DNA from: Gordonibacter sp034932485
GTDB taxonomy: Bacteria > Actinomycetota > Coriobacteriia > Coriobacteriales > Eggerthellaceae
Reading direction: 5' to 3'
NCBI GenBank assembly: GCA_034932485.1
Contig: JAYFOQ010000010.1
Coordinates: 62,001-126,000, forward strand
DNA length: 64,000 nucleotides
Part shown: piece by piece, positions 16,041-23,886 of the stretch
How positions within the stretch are numbered: position 1 is the stretch's first letter
How the letters are laid out: each line of letters begins with the position of its first letter
Position numbers and translations under genes: made by a program
The notes under the pieces: generated by a model
Database searches by the model: none
What the model was told of the DNA's origin: nothing
What the model saw: the letters and a program-made list of their open reading frames with translations, nothing else

Positions 16041-17528
16041 ATGGAAATACTCGACAAACTGGAGGTTCTTGCCGATGCTGCAAAATACGATGTAGCGTGC
16101 ACCTCGTCGGGTATCGATCGCGACGCACAGAAAGGTAAGCTTGGAAACGCTATGGCGGCTGGCTGCTGCCATAGCTTTGCGGCGGATGGGCGATGCATCA
16201 CCCTCTTGAAAGTACTCATGACCAACGTATGCGTCTACGACTGTGCCTACTGCGTAAACCGGGCATCAAATGAGGTGCAACGTGCCGCCTTCACCCCTCA
16301 TGAGCTGGCCGATCTTACTATTGCCTTTTATCGCCGCAACTATATTGAGGGACTATTTCTTAGTTCGGGGGTCATCTGCAATCCCGACCACACCACCGAA
16401 TTGATGGTGCAAACGCTGTCGCTGCTGCGCATTGAACACGGCTTCCGCGGATACATCCACGCCAAAGCCGTACCTGGCACCTCCCCCGAGCTTCTGGATC
16501 AGTTAGGGCATTTAGCCGATCGCATGAGCGTGAATCTCGAACTGCCCTCCCAGAAAAGCTTACAGTTGCTTGCTCCCCAAAAAAACAAGCAACACATCCT
16601 AGCGCCCATGCGTCAGATACGCGACAACATAGCCGTGGACAAGGATACGCGCGCACTTGTACGCAAGGGAACCACCTACCTTACTCCCCTGCGGCCTAAA
16701 AAGAAGGAACGCGCTTTTGTACCCGCAGGTCAATCTACTCAAATGATTGTCGGAGCAACACCGGAAAGCGACTTTCAGATACTCAACCTATCGGCAGCGC
16801 TGTACCGCACCCTGTCATTGAAACGCGTGTTTTTCAGTGCCTATATGCCAGTGAACGATGATGCACGTCTTCCATCCACCGACGCGCTACAACTAAACCG
16901 CGAACATCGCCTCTATCAAGCCGATTGGCTGCTGCGCTTTTATCGTTTTGACGTAAGTGAAATCATCGATGAAAAGAACCCCTTTCTCGACCCCGACGTA
17001 GACCCAAAGGCCAACTGGGCGCTCAATCATCTCGATTTCTTCCCAGTAGAGGTAAATAAAGCTTCGCTCGAAGCGTTACTGCGAGTGCCCGGCATTGGCG
17101 TGCGGGGAGCGAACTCCATCTTACGCGCTCGACGGACTACGACACTGGGAGAACGCGAGTTGCGCAAGTTGGGCATCGCATTTAAACGTGCGCGCTTCTT
17201 TATCACTTGCAATGGCCGCTACGAGGGATTTGGCGTCGACTTCACCCGCGAAGGTCTCCGAGCCCAAATAGCCGCCCCTATCAAAGGGGGCAACCATGGT
17301 AGACGCGCGGACAAAATCTGTTCCGGGCAGATGAGCTTATTCGACAGCATTCCTCTACCCGAAAAAGCACGAATGGGCGTCGGCTCAAATCACGGCGCAA
17401 CAAGCAAGGTCGGTACACTCCCCCCAGCCGCCTCCTTACCAATCGACTCTTCGCGGACATCCCGAACACAGGACGGCACCTACGGCTGGCAACATGAGCT
17501 ATCAAGTCCCTCAATGGCCTTCGCATGA
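16041..17528 (+). CDS. radical SAM protein, putative DNA modification/repair (TIGR03916-like)
   Basis: A 495-residue radical SAM enzyme. The [4Fe-4S] motif CVYDCAYC places Cys64, Cys68 and Cys71; a helix-hairpin-helix LLRVPGIGVRGANSIL near residues 350-365 suggests DNA binding. This order matches the family described as linked to uracil-DNA-glycosylase-like proteins. At residues 430-434 the text QMSLF fits the bacterial beta-sliding-clamp binding motif QL[SD]LF. About 60 further residues follow, low in complexity. The stop overlaps the next gene's ATG (ATGA). Expression appears SOS-controlled through the promoter at 15977. The lesion and chemistry are unknown. Confidence 0.9.
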   Translation: MEILDKLEVLADAAKYDVACTSSGIDRDAQKGKLGNAMAAGCCHSFAADGRCITLLKVLMTNVCVYDCAYCVNRASNEVQRAAFTPHELADLTIAFYRRNYIEGLFLSSGVICNPDHTTELMVQTLSLLRIEHGFRGYIHAKAVPGTSPELLDQLGHLADRMSVNLELPSQKSLQLLAPQKNKQHILAPMRQIRDNIAVDKDTRALVRKGTTYLTPLRPKKKERAFVPAGQSTQMIVGATPESDFQILNLSAALYRTLSLKRVFFSAYMPVNDDARLPSTDALQLNREHRLYQADWLLRFYRFDVSEIIDEKNPFLDPDVDPKANWALNHLDFFPVEVNKASLEALLRVPGIGVRGANSILRARRTTTLGERELRKLGIAFKRARFFITCNGRYEGFGVDFTREGLRAQIAAPIKGGNHGRRADKICSGQMSLFDSIPLPEKARMGVGSNHGATSKVGTLPPAASLPIDSSRTSRTQDGTYGWQHELSSPSMAFA

Positions 17529-18496
17529 ATAAAGAACGTCGCGTAACAACCAGCATGAACCCCGACAACAACGCCGCCTCAGTAGTAGCACACGAAGAGC
17601 CTTTGCTGGAGGTGGCATATTGCCACGACGGCACCCTTGAAGGACTGCTTTCAGCAGTATTCGAAGCATACGCACGCCATGAAGATCCACAAGATATAGC
17701 ATGCGATAGAACGCTACAACTACGCCTTGGACAGACCGTGCGCTACATCGAGACCAACGAAAATCATGCCGCACGTGTTCAGCAGGGCATTAAGCGCACC
17801 TGCGGAGATGCAGCCTACGATGCAGTTATGCATGCCTCACTTTCCGACGACAGTCAGGCGGGTATAGTGGTCTATCGCTTCATACGCTACGCCATGGCTC
17901 AGAATCGTCCCCACGATTGTATCTGCTGCAAGCGTCGTGGATCGTGCGCGGGTCCAGCCAGCGGTGTATCCTGCCCCATCCACATGCGTCGCAGTGTTCT
18001 CAACGATATTGCACACCCAGCCGTAGAGCCCCTCCATCGCTTGGCGCGCTCCGTAGGCAACGAACGTCACCGCATGATACAATTTTTGCGTTTCGAACAC
18101 ATGGAAAACGGTGTGTGGGTGGCCCGCTGTAATCCCAGCGCCTCAGTAGTACCCTTACTGATGGATTGGTTCGTGAGTCGCTTCAATACGCAACCCTTCA
18201 TTATCTACGACGAAGTTCATTGCCTAGCCGGCGTCTACGCAGGCAGCGACTGGTATCTTGTACGCACCAACCAACTCGATCTACCCGACCGCGCTGCCGA
18301 CGAACAGCTTATACAGGCAGCTTGGAAGCGACTCTACCGCACCGTTGCCGTAGAGTCGCGCTATAACCCAGAACTGCGTCGTCAGTTTATGCCCAAGCGC
18401 CTATGGAAGAACCTTGTCGAAATGCAAGAAGACCTGCCCGGCACCGACCTCGCTCTTCTTGGCAACACCGCTACTGAGCGCCTTTGGCGCGGCTAG
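17525..18496 (+). CDS. radical SAM-linked DNA repair partner (TIGR03915/DUF4130-like)
   Basis: A 323-residue protein whose N-terminal text YCHDGTLEGLLSAVFEAY and C-terminal FMPKRLWKNLVEMQ match the family that always accompanies the radical SAM repair protein. In other bacteria this family can be fused to a uracil-DNA glycosylase domain; none is fused here. Between residues about 130 and 152 it carries a Cys-rich segment (DCICCKRRGSCAGPASGVSC, five Cys) that I do not recall in typical members. The start overlaps the upstream stop by four bases, so the two are made together. Confidence 0.85.
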   Translation: MNKERRVTTSMNPDNNAASVVAHEEPLLEVAYCHDGTLEGLLSAVFEAYARHEDPQDIACDRTLQLRLGQTVRYIETNENHAARVQQGIKRTCGDAAYDAVMHASLSDDSQAGIVVYRFIRYAMAQNRPHDCICCKRRGSCAGPASGVSCPIHMRRSVLNDIAHPAVEPLHRLARSVGNERHRMIQFLRFEHMENGVWVARCNPSASVVPLLMDWFVSRFNTQPFIIYDEVHCLAGVYAGSDWYLVRTNQLDLPDRAADEQLIQAAWKRLYRTVAVESRYNPELRRQFMPKRLWKNLVEMQEDLPGTDLALLGNTATERLWRG

Positions 18497-18564
18497 TTAG
18501 ACCCTATCGCACCGAGAGAACTTTTCTTTTCCTTCAATAAGAAGAGCATCCGCATAAAAACTTC

Positions 18565-18595
18565 TTGACCTAGAGTACGCTCTAAGCCCTATCAT
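18565..18595 (+). promoter_or_regulatory. MerR-type promoter with 19-bp spacer and dyad
   Basis: TTGACC (18565-18570) and TATCAT (18590-18595) are 19 bases apart, too far for normal RNA polymerase contact. The spacer carries the dyad TAGAG-TACG-CTCTA (18571-18584). This geometry is the hallmark of promoters activated by MerR-family proteins that untwist the spacer. It drives the DUF362 gene at 18629. No merR gene lies in the window. Confidence 0.7.
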
Positions 18596-18628
18596 GACAT
18601 GCAACAATACAACCAGAAGGAGAGCATC

Positions 18629-19759
18629 ATGGAACCTGCAAAGGTATACTTCACGAACTTCCGCACCAAAGCGTTCGGCGACGGGCTACCTACAAAGCTA
18701 CAAAAACTTGCGCTGCATGCGGGGCTCGGTAATATTGACCTGGACGGTAAGTTCGTAGCCATCAAGCTGCATTTCGGAGAGCTGGGCAATATTAGCTATC
18801 TACGTCCCAACTACGCACGCGCTATCGTAGATCTCGTAAAAGAACGTGGAGGAAAACCCTTCCTCACCGACAGTAACACCCTGTATCCCGGAAGTCGCAA
18901 GAATGCACTCGAGCACTTAGAATGCGCATGGCAAAACGGATTCACGCCACTTACCGTAGGATGCCCCCTCCTTATTGGCGACGGTCTTAAAGGAACCGAT
19001 GATGTCGAAGTGCCGGTAATAGGTGGCGAGTACGTAAAGGCCGCGAAAATTGGCCGAGCTATTATGGATGCCGATGTTTTCATTAGTCTCACCCACTTCA
19101 AAGGACACGAGATGACCGGCTTCGGTGGCACCATTAAAAACATTGGTATGGGTTGCGCATCTCGCGCTGGGAAAAAGGAACAGCACAGCAATGGTCAACC
19201 TTCTATCAGTGCTGAGGAATGTCGTGGTTGCATGAAGTGTCTACCCGAATGTGCCAACGAAGGACTTGTGTTCGACGAGAGCACACGCAAAATGACGGTT
19301 GACACCTTACACTGCGTCGGATGCGGACGTTGTTTGGGAGCTTGCAACTTCGACGCCATACGCTTCGAGAACGATGCAGCAAATGCCGATTTAAACCGTC
19401 GTATGGCCGAGTACACAAAAGCCGTCGTAGATCAACGGCCACAGTTTCATCTCTCCTTGATAGTAGATGTTTCGCCCCACTGCGACTGTCACGGCGAAAA
19501 CGATGCGCCTATTCTACCCAACTTAGGTATGTTCGCCTCAGTAGACCCCTTGGCGCTTGACCAAGCATGCGTCGACGCATGCCTCGCCGCAACACCGCTA
19601 CCAGGAAGCAAGCTTGCCGACAACCTGGCTACACCAGGCTTCGTTGCCGCTTGCGACCACTTTACAAACTCCACCCCCGAGTCCGAATGGCAAACCTGCC
19701 TTGAGCATGCCGAAAAAATAGGATTGGGTACACGTCAATATGAATTAGTGACGCTCTAA
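18629..19759 (+). CDS. DUF362 protein with two [4Fe-4S] clusters
   Basis: A 376-residue cytoplasmic protein: an N-terminal DUF362 domain (text KLHFGELGNISYLRPN and HFKGHEMTGFGGTIKNIGMG), two ferredoxin-type motifs CRGCMKCLPEC and CVGCGRCLGAC near residues 195-240, and a return to DUF362 sequence. The clusters suggest electron transfer. The family's function is unknown. The ATG at 18629 follows AAGGAGAGCATC; an in-frame ATG at 18599 lies inside the promoter end. Regulation by a MerR-type activator is suggested by the promoter at 18565. Confidence 0.9.
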   Translation: MEPAKVYFTNFRTKAFGDGLPTKLQKLALHAGLGNIDLDGKFVAIKLHFGELGNISYLRPNYARAIVDLVKERGGKPFLTDSNTLYPGSRKNALEHLECAWQNGFTPLTVGCPLLIGDGLKGTDDVEVPVIGGEYVKAAKIGRAIMDADVFISLTHFKGHEMTGFGGTIKNIGMGCASRAGKKEQHSNGQPSISAEECRGCMKCLPECANEGLVFDESTRKMTVDTLHCVGCGRCLGACNFDAIRFENDAANADLNRRMAEYTKAVVDQRPQFHLSLIVDVSPHCDCHGENDAPILPNLGMFASVDPLALDQACVDACLAATPLPGSKLADNLATPGFVAACDHFTNSTPESEWQTCLEHAEKIGLGTRQYELVTL

Positions 19760-19763
19760 AAAT

Positions 19764-20717
19764 CTAGCAAACACCCGTAAGGTCGAACGCAGGAATGAAG
19801 CTTTCTTCAGCAGCGCCGCCTTCTTGCCAAAAGTAATCTTCCACACCAACGCTATCAGCAAAGTCGAGCAACTGCTCATAATTGCTATCAGGTACGCGTT
19901 CGGCCAATTCAGGGCAACGACGAAGCGCTGCTACAGCACGCTCATCACCAGCCGATGCGGCGTGAATCAGTGCGGGAGTATATTGATTCATTAAAGATAA
20001 ACGAACCTTTGAACCATAGCGTTCGTGCACCAGTCGCACGATACGCATTGAATCTTCCAGAGCATTAGGCAACATAAGGTGGCGCACCACCACGCCACTT
20101 ACCAAACGGGGGGTTCCGTCCACTTCATCAAATACGGGTTCGCCCACGCATGCAACCATCTCATCAAGCGCAGCAAGCGCAACCTCCGGATAATCAGCAG
20201 CACCCGAATAGCGACAAGCGAGATTCGAATCGGCGTATTTAAAGTCGGTAAGATATATGTCCACCGTGTCGACATTTTCTCGTATAGCTCGAACAGTTTC
20301 GTATCCTGAGGTGTTCCATACGATAGGCAGCGCCAAACCCTGCCTACGCGCAAAAACAACAGCAGCGCGCACCTGCGGCGCATAGTGCGTCGGTGTCACA
20401 AAATTGATATTGAGCGCGCCTTGCTCCTGTAACGTCAAACACATACTAGCCAGCTGCTCCACCGTCACGGCGCGACCAGTCTCGCCAGCGGCAATAACAG
20501 CGTTTTGACAATAGCAGCAATGCAGCGGGCAATGCGCAAAAAACACCGTACCGCTACCCCTACAGCCGCTTATGGGCGGCTCTTCCCAAAAGTGAAGCGC
20601 CGAACGTGCCACGAGCAACTGATTATCGGCACCGCATATGCCGTGTTCCCCTGCTGCCCGATTGGCTTCACATTGACGTGGACACCAATCACAGGATGTT
20701 GAAGTATCACCGTCCAC
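19764..20717 (-). CDS. radical SAM protein, PflX/COG1313-like
   Basis: A 317-residue protein resembling pyruvate-formate-lyase-activating enzymes. The N-terminus carries CDWCPRQCEANRAAGEHGICG, a Cys-rich segment characteristic of COG1313, and the radical SAM motif CPLHCCYC follows near residue 70. Family members are thought to activate glycyl-radical or related enzymes, but none is proven here. The GTG at 20717 is chosen because AGAAGGGG precedes it; a TTG six codons earlier lacks a ribosome-binding site. It converges on the DUF362 gene with only four bases between stops. Confidence 0.88.
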   Translation of the reverse strand: MDGDTSTSCDWCPRQCEANRAAGEHGICGADNQLLVARSALHFWEEPPISGCRGSGTVFFAHCPLHCCYCQNAVIAAGETGRAVTVEQLASMCLTLQEQGALNINFVTPTHYAPQVRAAVVFARRQGLALPIVWNTSGYETVRAIRENVDTVDIYLTDFKYADSNLACRYSGAADYPEVALAALDEMVACVGEPVFDEVDGTPRLVSGVVVRHLMLPNALEDSMRIVRLVHERYGSKVRLSLMNQYTPALIHAASAGDERAVAALRRCPELAERVPDSNYEQLLDFADSVGVEDYFWQEGGAAEESFIPAFDLTGVC

Positions 20718-20793
20718 GTCCGCCCCTTCTTTCAACTTCGCACATCAAAGTATCCCGCCGCCACGCAACGCTCGTGACCAACAAACTCACAGC

Positions 20794-21735
20794 CTAATTA
20801 GCTGAATACGTCCCAAAACCAGGAGGAAATTCGCCATCGTCGTCAAGATCGTAATCGTCTTCCTCCTCGGAGGAATAGGCCTGCTCCGCCCGCGTCCAGT
20901 CCAAACCGTTTTCAGCGCAAGCAGCTTCTTCGCCATACACCAAAGCCAACGCAGAAGGGGCCTTATCCGCACCACCAATCACGGCCAGCAACTCCAACAA
21001 GTGCAGACACGCCTCGGCTTGCGGAAGAATAAGATCGACATCGTCAGCAGCCATAAGAGCAGCGGACAATTCAGCCATCAACATCTCAACGGTGTAGGTG
21101 CCACTAAAACGACCTTCGTTCACCGCAGCAAGCACCTGTTCGGCTTCGGGTGTCATTGCACCCGCACGACCAAATTTCATATCGAGAGACGAAGACGATC
21201 GCTGCACGGCTCGATACAGCGCGTCTGCCTCCACCGCAGCCATAATCTGAGCGGAAGCCTGCAACGTATAAGCTGCGCGCGCCATTTGAGCCGACCCCGC
21301 CGCACCCGTACACTGTATAGCACCCACCAGCAGCTCTAACAGCGATCGCGCCGCTTCGACCGCCTTTTCTTCTCCCGCAACGAGACACATGAGATTATCG
21401 CGATTGGCAAACGCATCAGGCACCGTCACATCGGCAACCACCAACGGTGCCTCAACGGCAATCTGATCGCTTACCACAGCAATAGCATTCAATTCACGTG
21501 CAAAGCTTGGTGTTGCCGCAGACAAGTCAACAAGTACCGTACCTGGACGCGCACCTTGCACAATACCCTCTTCGTCGAAGTAAGCATCCTCTAGTGCGGT
21601 CTGTGACGCGCAGTATGTAATCACGGTCGACGCGCATGCCACACTATCGGTGAGCATATAGCCCGCCTCAGCAAGCCGCGCTCTCACCATCGCCCCGACA
21701 GTCTCGTTCCCGATATATGCGTACTGCTTATCCAT
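20794..21735 (-). CDS. degenerate 3-hydroxyisobutyrate dehydrogenase-like protein
   Basis: A 313-residue protein with the outline of the beta-hydroxyacid dehydrogenase family: N-terminal Rossmann region (YAYIGNETVGAMVRARLAEAGY), middle VLVDLSAATPSFARE, and an all-helical C-terminal domain. Key residues differ. The GxGxxG turn is weakened, the substrate motif usually APVSGG reads APLVVAD, and the catalytic Lys of the motif GxxxxxK is replaced by Arg in GSAQMARAAYTL. The acidic tail SSEEEDDYDLDDDGE is unusual. It may be a non-catalytic or re-purposed member. The ATG at 21735 follows AAAGGGG. Confidence 0.75.
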   Translation of the reverse strand: MDKQYAYIGNETVGAMVRARLAEAGYMLTDSVACASTVITYCASQTALEDAYFDEEGIVQGARPGTVLVDLSAATPSFARELNAIAVVSDQIAVEAPLVVADVTVPDAFANRDNLMCLVAGEEKAVEAARSLLELLVGAIQCTGAAGSAQMARAAYTLQASAQIMAAVEADALYRAVQRSSSSLDMKFGRAGAMTPEAEQVLAAVNEGRFSGTYTVEMLMAELSAALMAADDVDLILPQAEACLHLLELLAVIGGADKAPSALALVYGEEAACAENGLDWTRAEQAYSSEEEDDYDLDDDGEFPPGFGTYSAN

Positions 21736-21798
21736 GCAAGCCCCTTTCCCGGACATACGTCACTTCCCTAGAAGACAATAACACGCCTTACGCAGCAC

Positions 21799-22725
21799 CT
21801 AAGACTGTCTCACCTTACGCGCAATACGATCGGCCACAGAAAGCTCTTCTCGCTTATCTCCACCCCAAAACACCATCGCTATCATGCCGGGGCCAACGTG
21901 AGATCCAATAACTGGCCCGACACTAGTTTCCAAAAACAAGATGCTGTCATCAATCTTGGAAAGTGTCTCTTTTAGACGCTCTGCATCTTTGGGGCAATCA
22001 GCATTCGCAATGACAACGCACTGGCCAGGCCCATTATCGGCTGCGCGTTTCTGGTAATAGTCGGCTAGCTGCTTAAGCCCCTTCTTGCGTCCGCGCGCCA
22101 CACCTGCCAAAGACAGCTTGCCATCCTGACCAATTACCAACATGGGCTTCACATCAAGTTTCGAACCCGCAAAGGCAACCGATGCAGGAATACGACCTCC
22201 ACGACGGAGTGATTCGAGATCTTCAACCATAAATTGAGCATCGACGAAGTTACGCGCCTCTTGGGCCCAGTCGGCCATTTCGCGCGCCGAAAGCCCCTTG
22301 TCGCGCTGACGCAACGCCTCATACACCAATAAGCCTTCAGCAATTGAAGCGAGACGAGTGTCAACCAAGTAGAGTTCAGCGTCTGGATGCTCAGCCATCA
22401 CCTGCTCATGCACGAGCGTGGCCGTATCGTAGCTGCCCGACAATCCACTCGAAAAACTCAGGTATACCGTAGGCACACCACTCTCAATAGCGCGCTCGAA
22501 GGCATCTCGAAACACCGGCACCGGAACTTGTGCCGTGGTCGGCTCTTCGCCATCACGCATTGCCTGATAAAAATCATGTGCCGATCGAGTACGATACAGA
22601 TTGTCGGCGTGTTCTCCGTCACTTTCGATATAGGAGAACTCAATTAGTTCGACACCATCGCGGTCAACCACCTCGAAAGGTAGATCGCAACACGAATCAA
22701 TAATAAGATTACAAGCATGCGACAT
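21799..22725 (-). CDS. DegV family protein
   Basis: A 308-residue DegV/FakB-type protein. Members bind a fatty acid and, in many Gram-positives, deliver it to the FakA kinase for phospholipid synthesis. Family text includes IIDSCCDLPFE at the N-terminus, SFSSGLSGSYDTA near residue 90, and GSHVGPGMIAMVFWG near the C-terminus. It is followed by the dehydrogenase-like gene and preceded by a second DegV gene. The ATG is seven bases after a small reading frame whose end contains its ribosome-binding site (AAGGAG). Confidence 0.92.
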   Translation of the reverse strand: MSHACNLIIDSCCDLPFEVVDRDGVELIEFSYIESDGEHADNLYRTRSAHDFYQAMRDGEEPTTAQVPVPVFRDAFERAIESGVPTVYLSFSSGLSGSYDTATLVHEQVMAEHPDAELYLVDTRLASIAEGLLVYEALRQRDKGLSAREMADWAQEARNFVDAQFMVEDLESLRRGGRIPASVAFAGSKLDVKPMLVIGQDGKLSLAGVARGRKKGLKQLADYYQKRAADNGPGQCVVIANADCPKDAERLKETLSKIDDSILFLETSVGPVIGSHVGPGMIAMVFWGGDKREELSVADRIARKVRQS

Positions 22726-22731
22726 AGCGCG

Positions 22732-22824
22732 TCAAACTCCTTCAGGGTTTTGGTTTGCTTCGGTTGAAGCATTCTCTTGCACAGGTGAACATGCAGAAAT
22801 AGTTTTTTCGATCACGCAGGGCAT
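22732..22824 (-). CDS. possible 30-residue small protein before degV-1
   Basis: A short frame opens at the ATG at 22822-22824, five bases after GGCGGAG, and stops seven bases before the DegV start; its last codons carry the DegV ribosome-binding site. The peptide reads MPCVIEKTISACSPVQEN and continues polar. No family is recognised. It could be a leader peptide or spurious. Confidence 0.3.
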   Translation of the reverse strand: MPCVIEKTISACSPVQENASTEANQNPEGV

Positions 22825-22898
22825 AAAATCTCCGCCTTGATTCAATCGACAAACAGTCGTCAAAGAACGCACCGGCGTGACGACACCACCTAACGTAT

Positions 22899-23801
22899 TC
22901 ACGAAATACATAAGCGCGACTGCACTGGCCCGGTAAGCTTACCAGCCAGAACCTGCATACACTCATACGCAACCCCAATAGCCGGCCCAACATGCAAGCC
23001 AATAACGGGGCTAACGGGCAGCACTTGCACACTACGACCCAACAGAGGCTCCACAACCTCATGTGCCCACTGTACAGCCGGCGTTTTATCGCCTATATAG
23101 TGCACCACAACGTTTTTCAGTCCGCGCTGCTCTATATCCTCCCTAAACTCTTGCACAATGCGATCGAGGGCCTTCTTACTCGTACGAACTTTAGCGAGTG
23201 TTGTAGCTTCGCCATCGGTTACGGTTAAAACCGGAGAGAGCTGCAGTAGGTTACCAAGAAGCGCCGCAGCATTACCAATGCGACCACCTTTCTGCAGAAA
23301 CGTCAACGACTCGGGAGTGAACAGAAAACGCGTCGACTCAATACCGCGTAAAACGGATTCGGCGCACTCTCTAAGACTTTTGCCTTCGTCGCGTGCAGCA
23401 ACCGCATCGAACACCGGCCACGCCTCATCATAGCCACATGAAGTTGAGTCAACCAATGCATAGGAAAACTCAATATTACGCGCTTTCACTGCGCGCGCGG
23501 CGCGTACAGCACCCTCGTAGGCACCCGAAAGCCCCGAAGAAATAAAAACGCCAAGCACTTCATCGCCCGCCTGAGCGGCATCTTCAAATATCTTTTCCAG
23601 CACCAGCTGTGACGGCTGACTCGATGTGGGAATATCGTCAATCATGTCATAGATGTCAGCATAAAAAGCATCTAAGTCCATCTCTGCATCGGCAAGCTCA
23701 ACTCCCTTACGGTTGACGTAGAGCGTGACGATATCGATACCGGCCTTCCGCGCATCCTCGGCAGGGATAGAAGCGACCGAATCGGTAATTATCCTAATCA
23801 T
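22899..23801 (-). CDS. DegV family protein
   Basis: A second DegV/FakB-type fatty-acid-binding protein, 300 residues, beginning MIRIITDSVASIPAEDARKAG. It has the family motifs TSQPSQLV near residue 75, SSGLSGAYEGA near 95, and a C-terminal GLHVGPAIGVAYE. It is clearly diverged from the neighbouring DegV protein, so the two probably bind different fatty acids, as FakB1 and FakB2 do in Staphylococcus (by analogy). The ATG at 23801 follows AAGGAAAGG; the longer frame to 23840 has no ribosome-binding site. Confidence 0.92.
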   Translation of the reverse strand: MIRIITDSVASIPAEDARKAGIDIVTLYVNRKGVELADAEMDLDAFYADIYDMIDDIPTSSQPSQLVLEKIFEDAAQAGDEVLGVFISSGLSGAYEGAVRAARAVKARNIEFSYALVDSTSCGYDEAWPVFDAVAARDEGKSLRECAESVLRGIESTRFLFTPESLTFLQKGGRIGNAAALLGNLLQLSPVLTVTDGEATTLAKVRTSKKALDRIVQEFREDIEQRGLKNVVVHYIGDKTPAVQWAHEVVEPLLGRSVQVLPVSPVIGLHVGPAIGVAYECMQVLAGKLTGPVQSRLCIS

Positions 23802-23886
23802 GGCACCTTTCCTTAGTTTACCGCGTGTGTCACCTCGCATGCTTTAGTCTCAGTGCGCAGTACGAGCTTTACTAACTGCTTTTACA

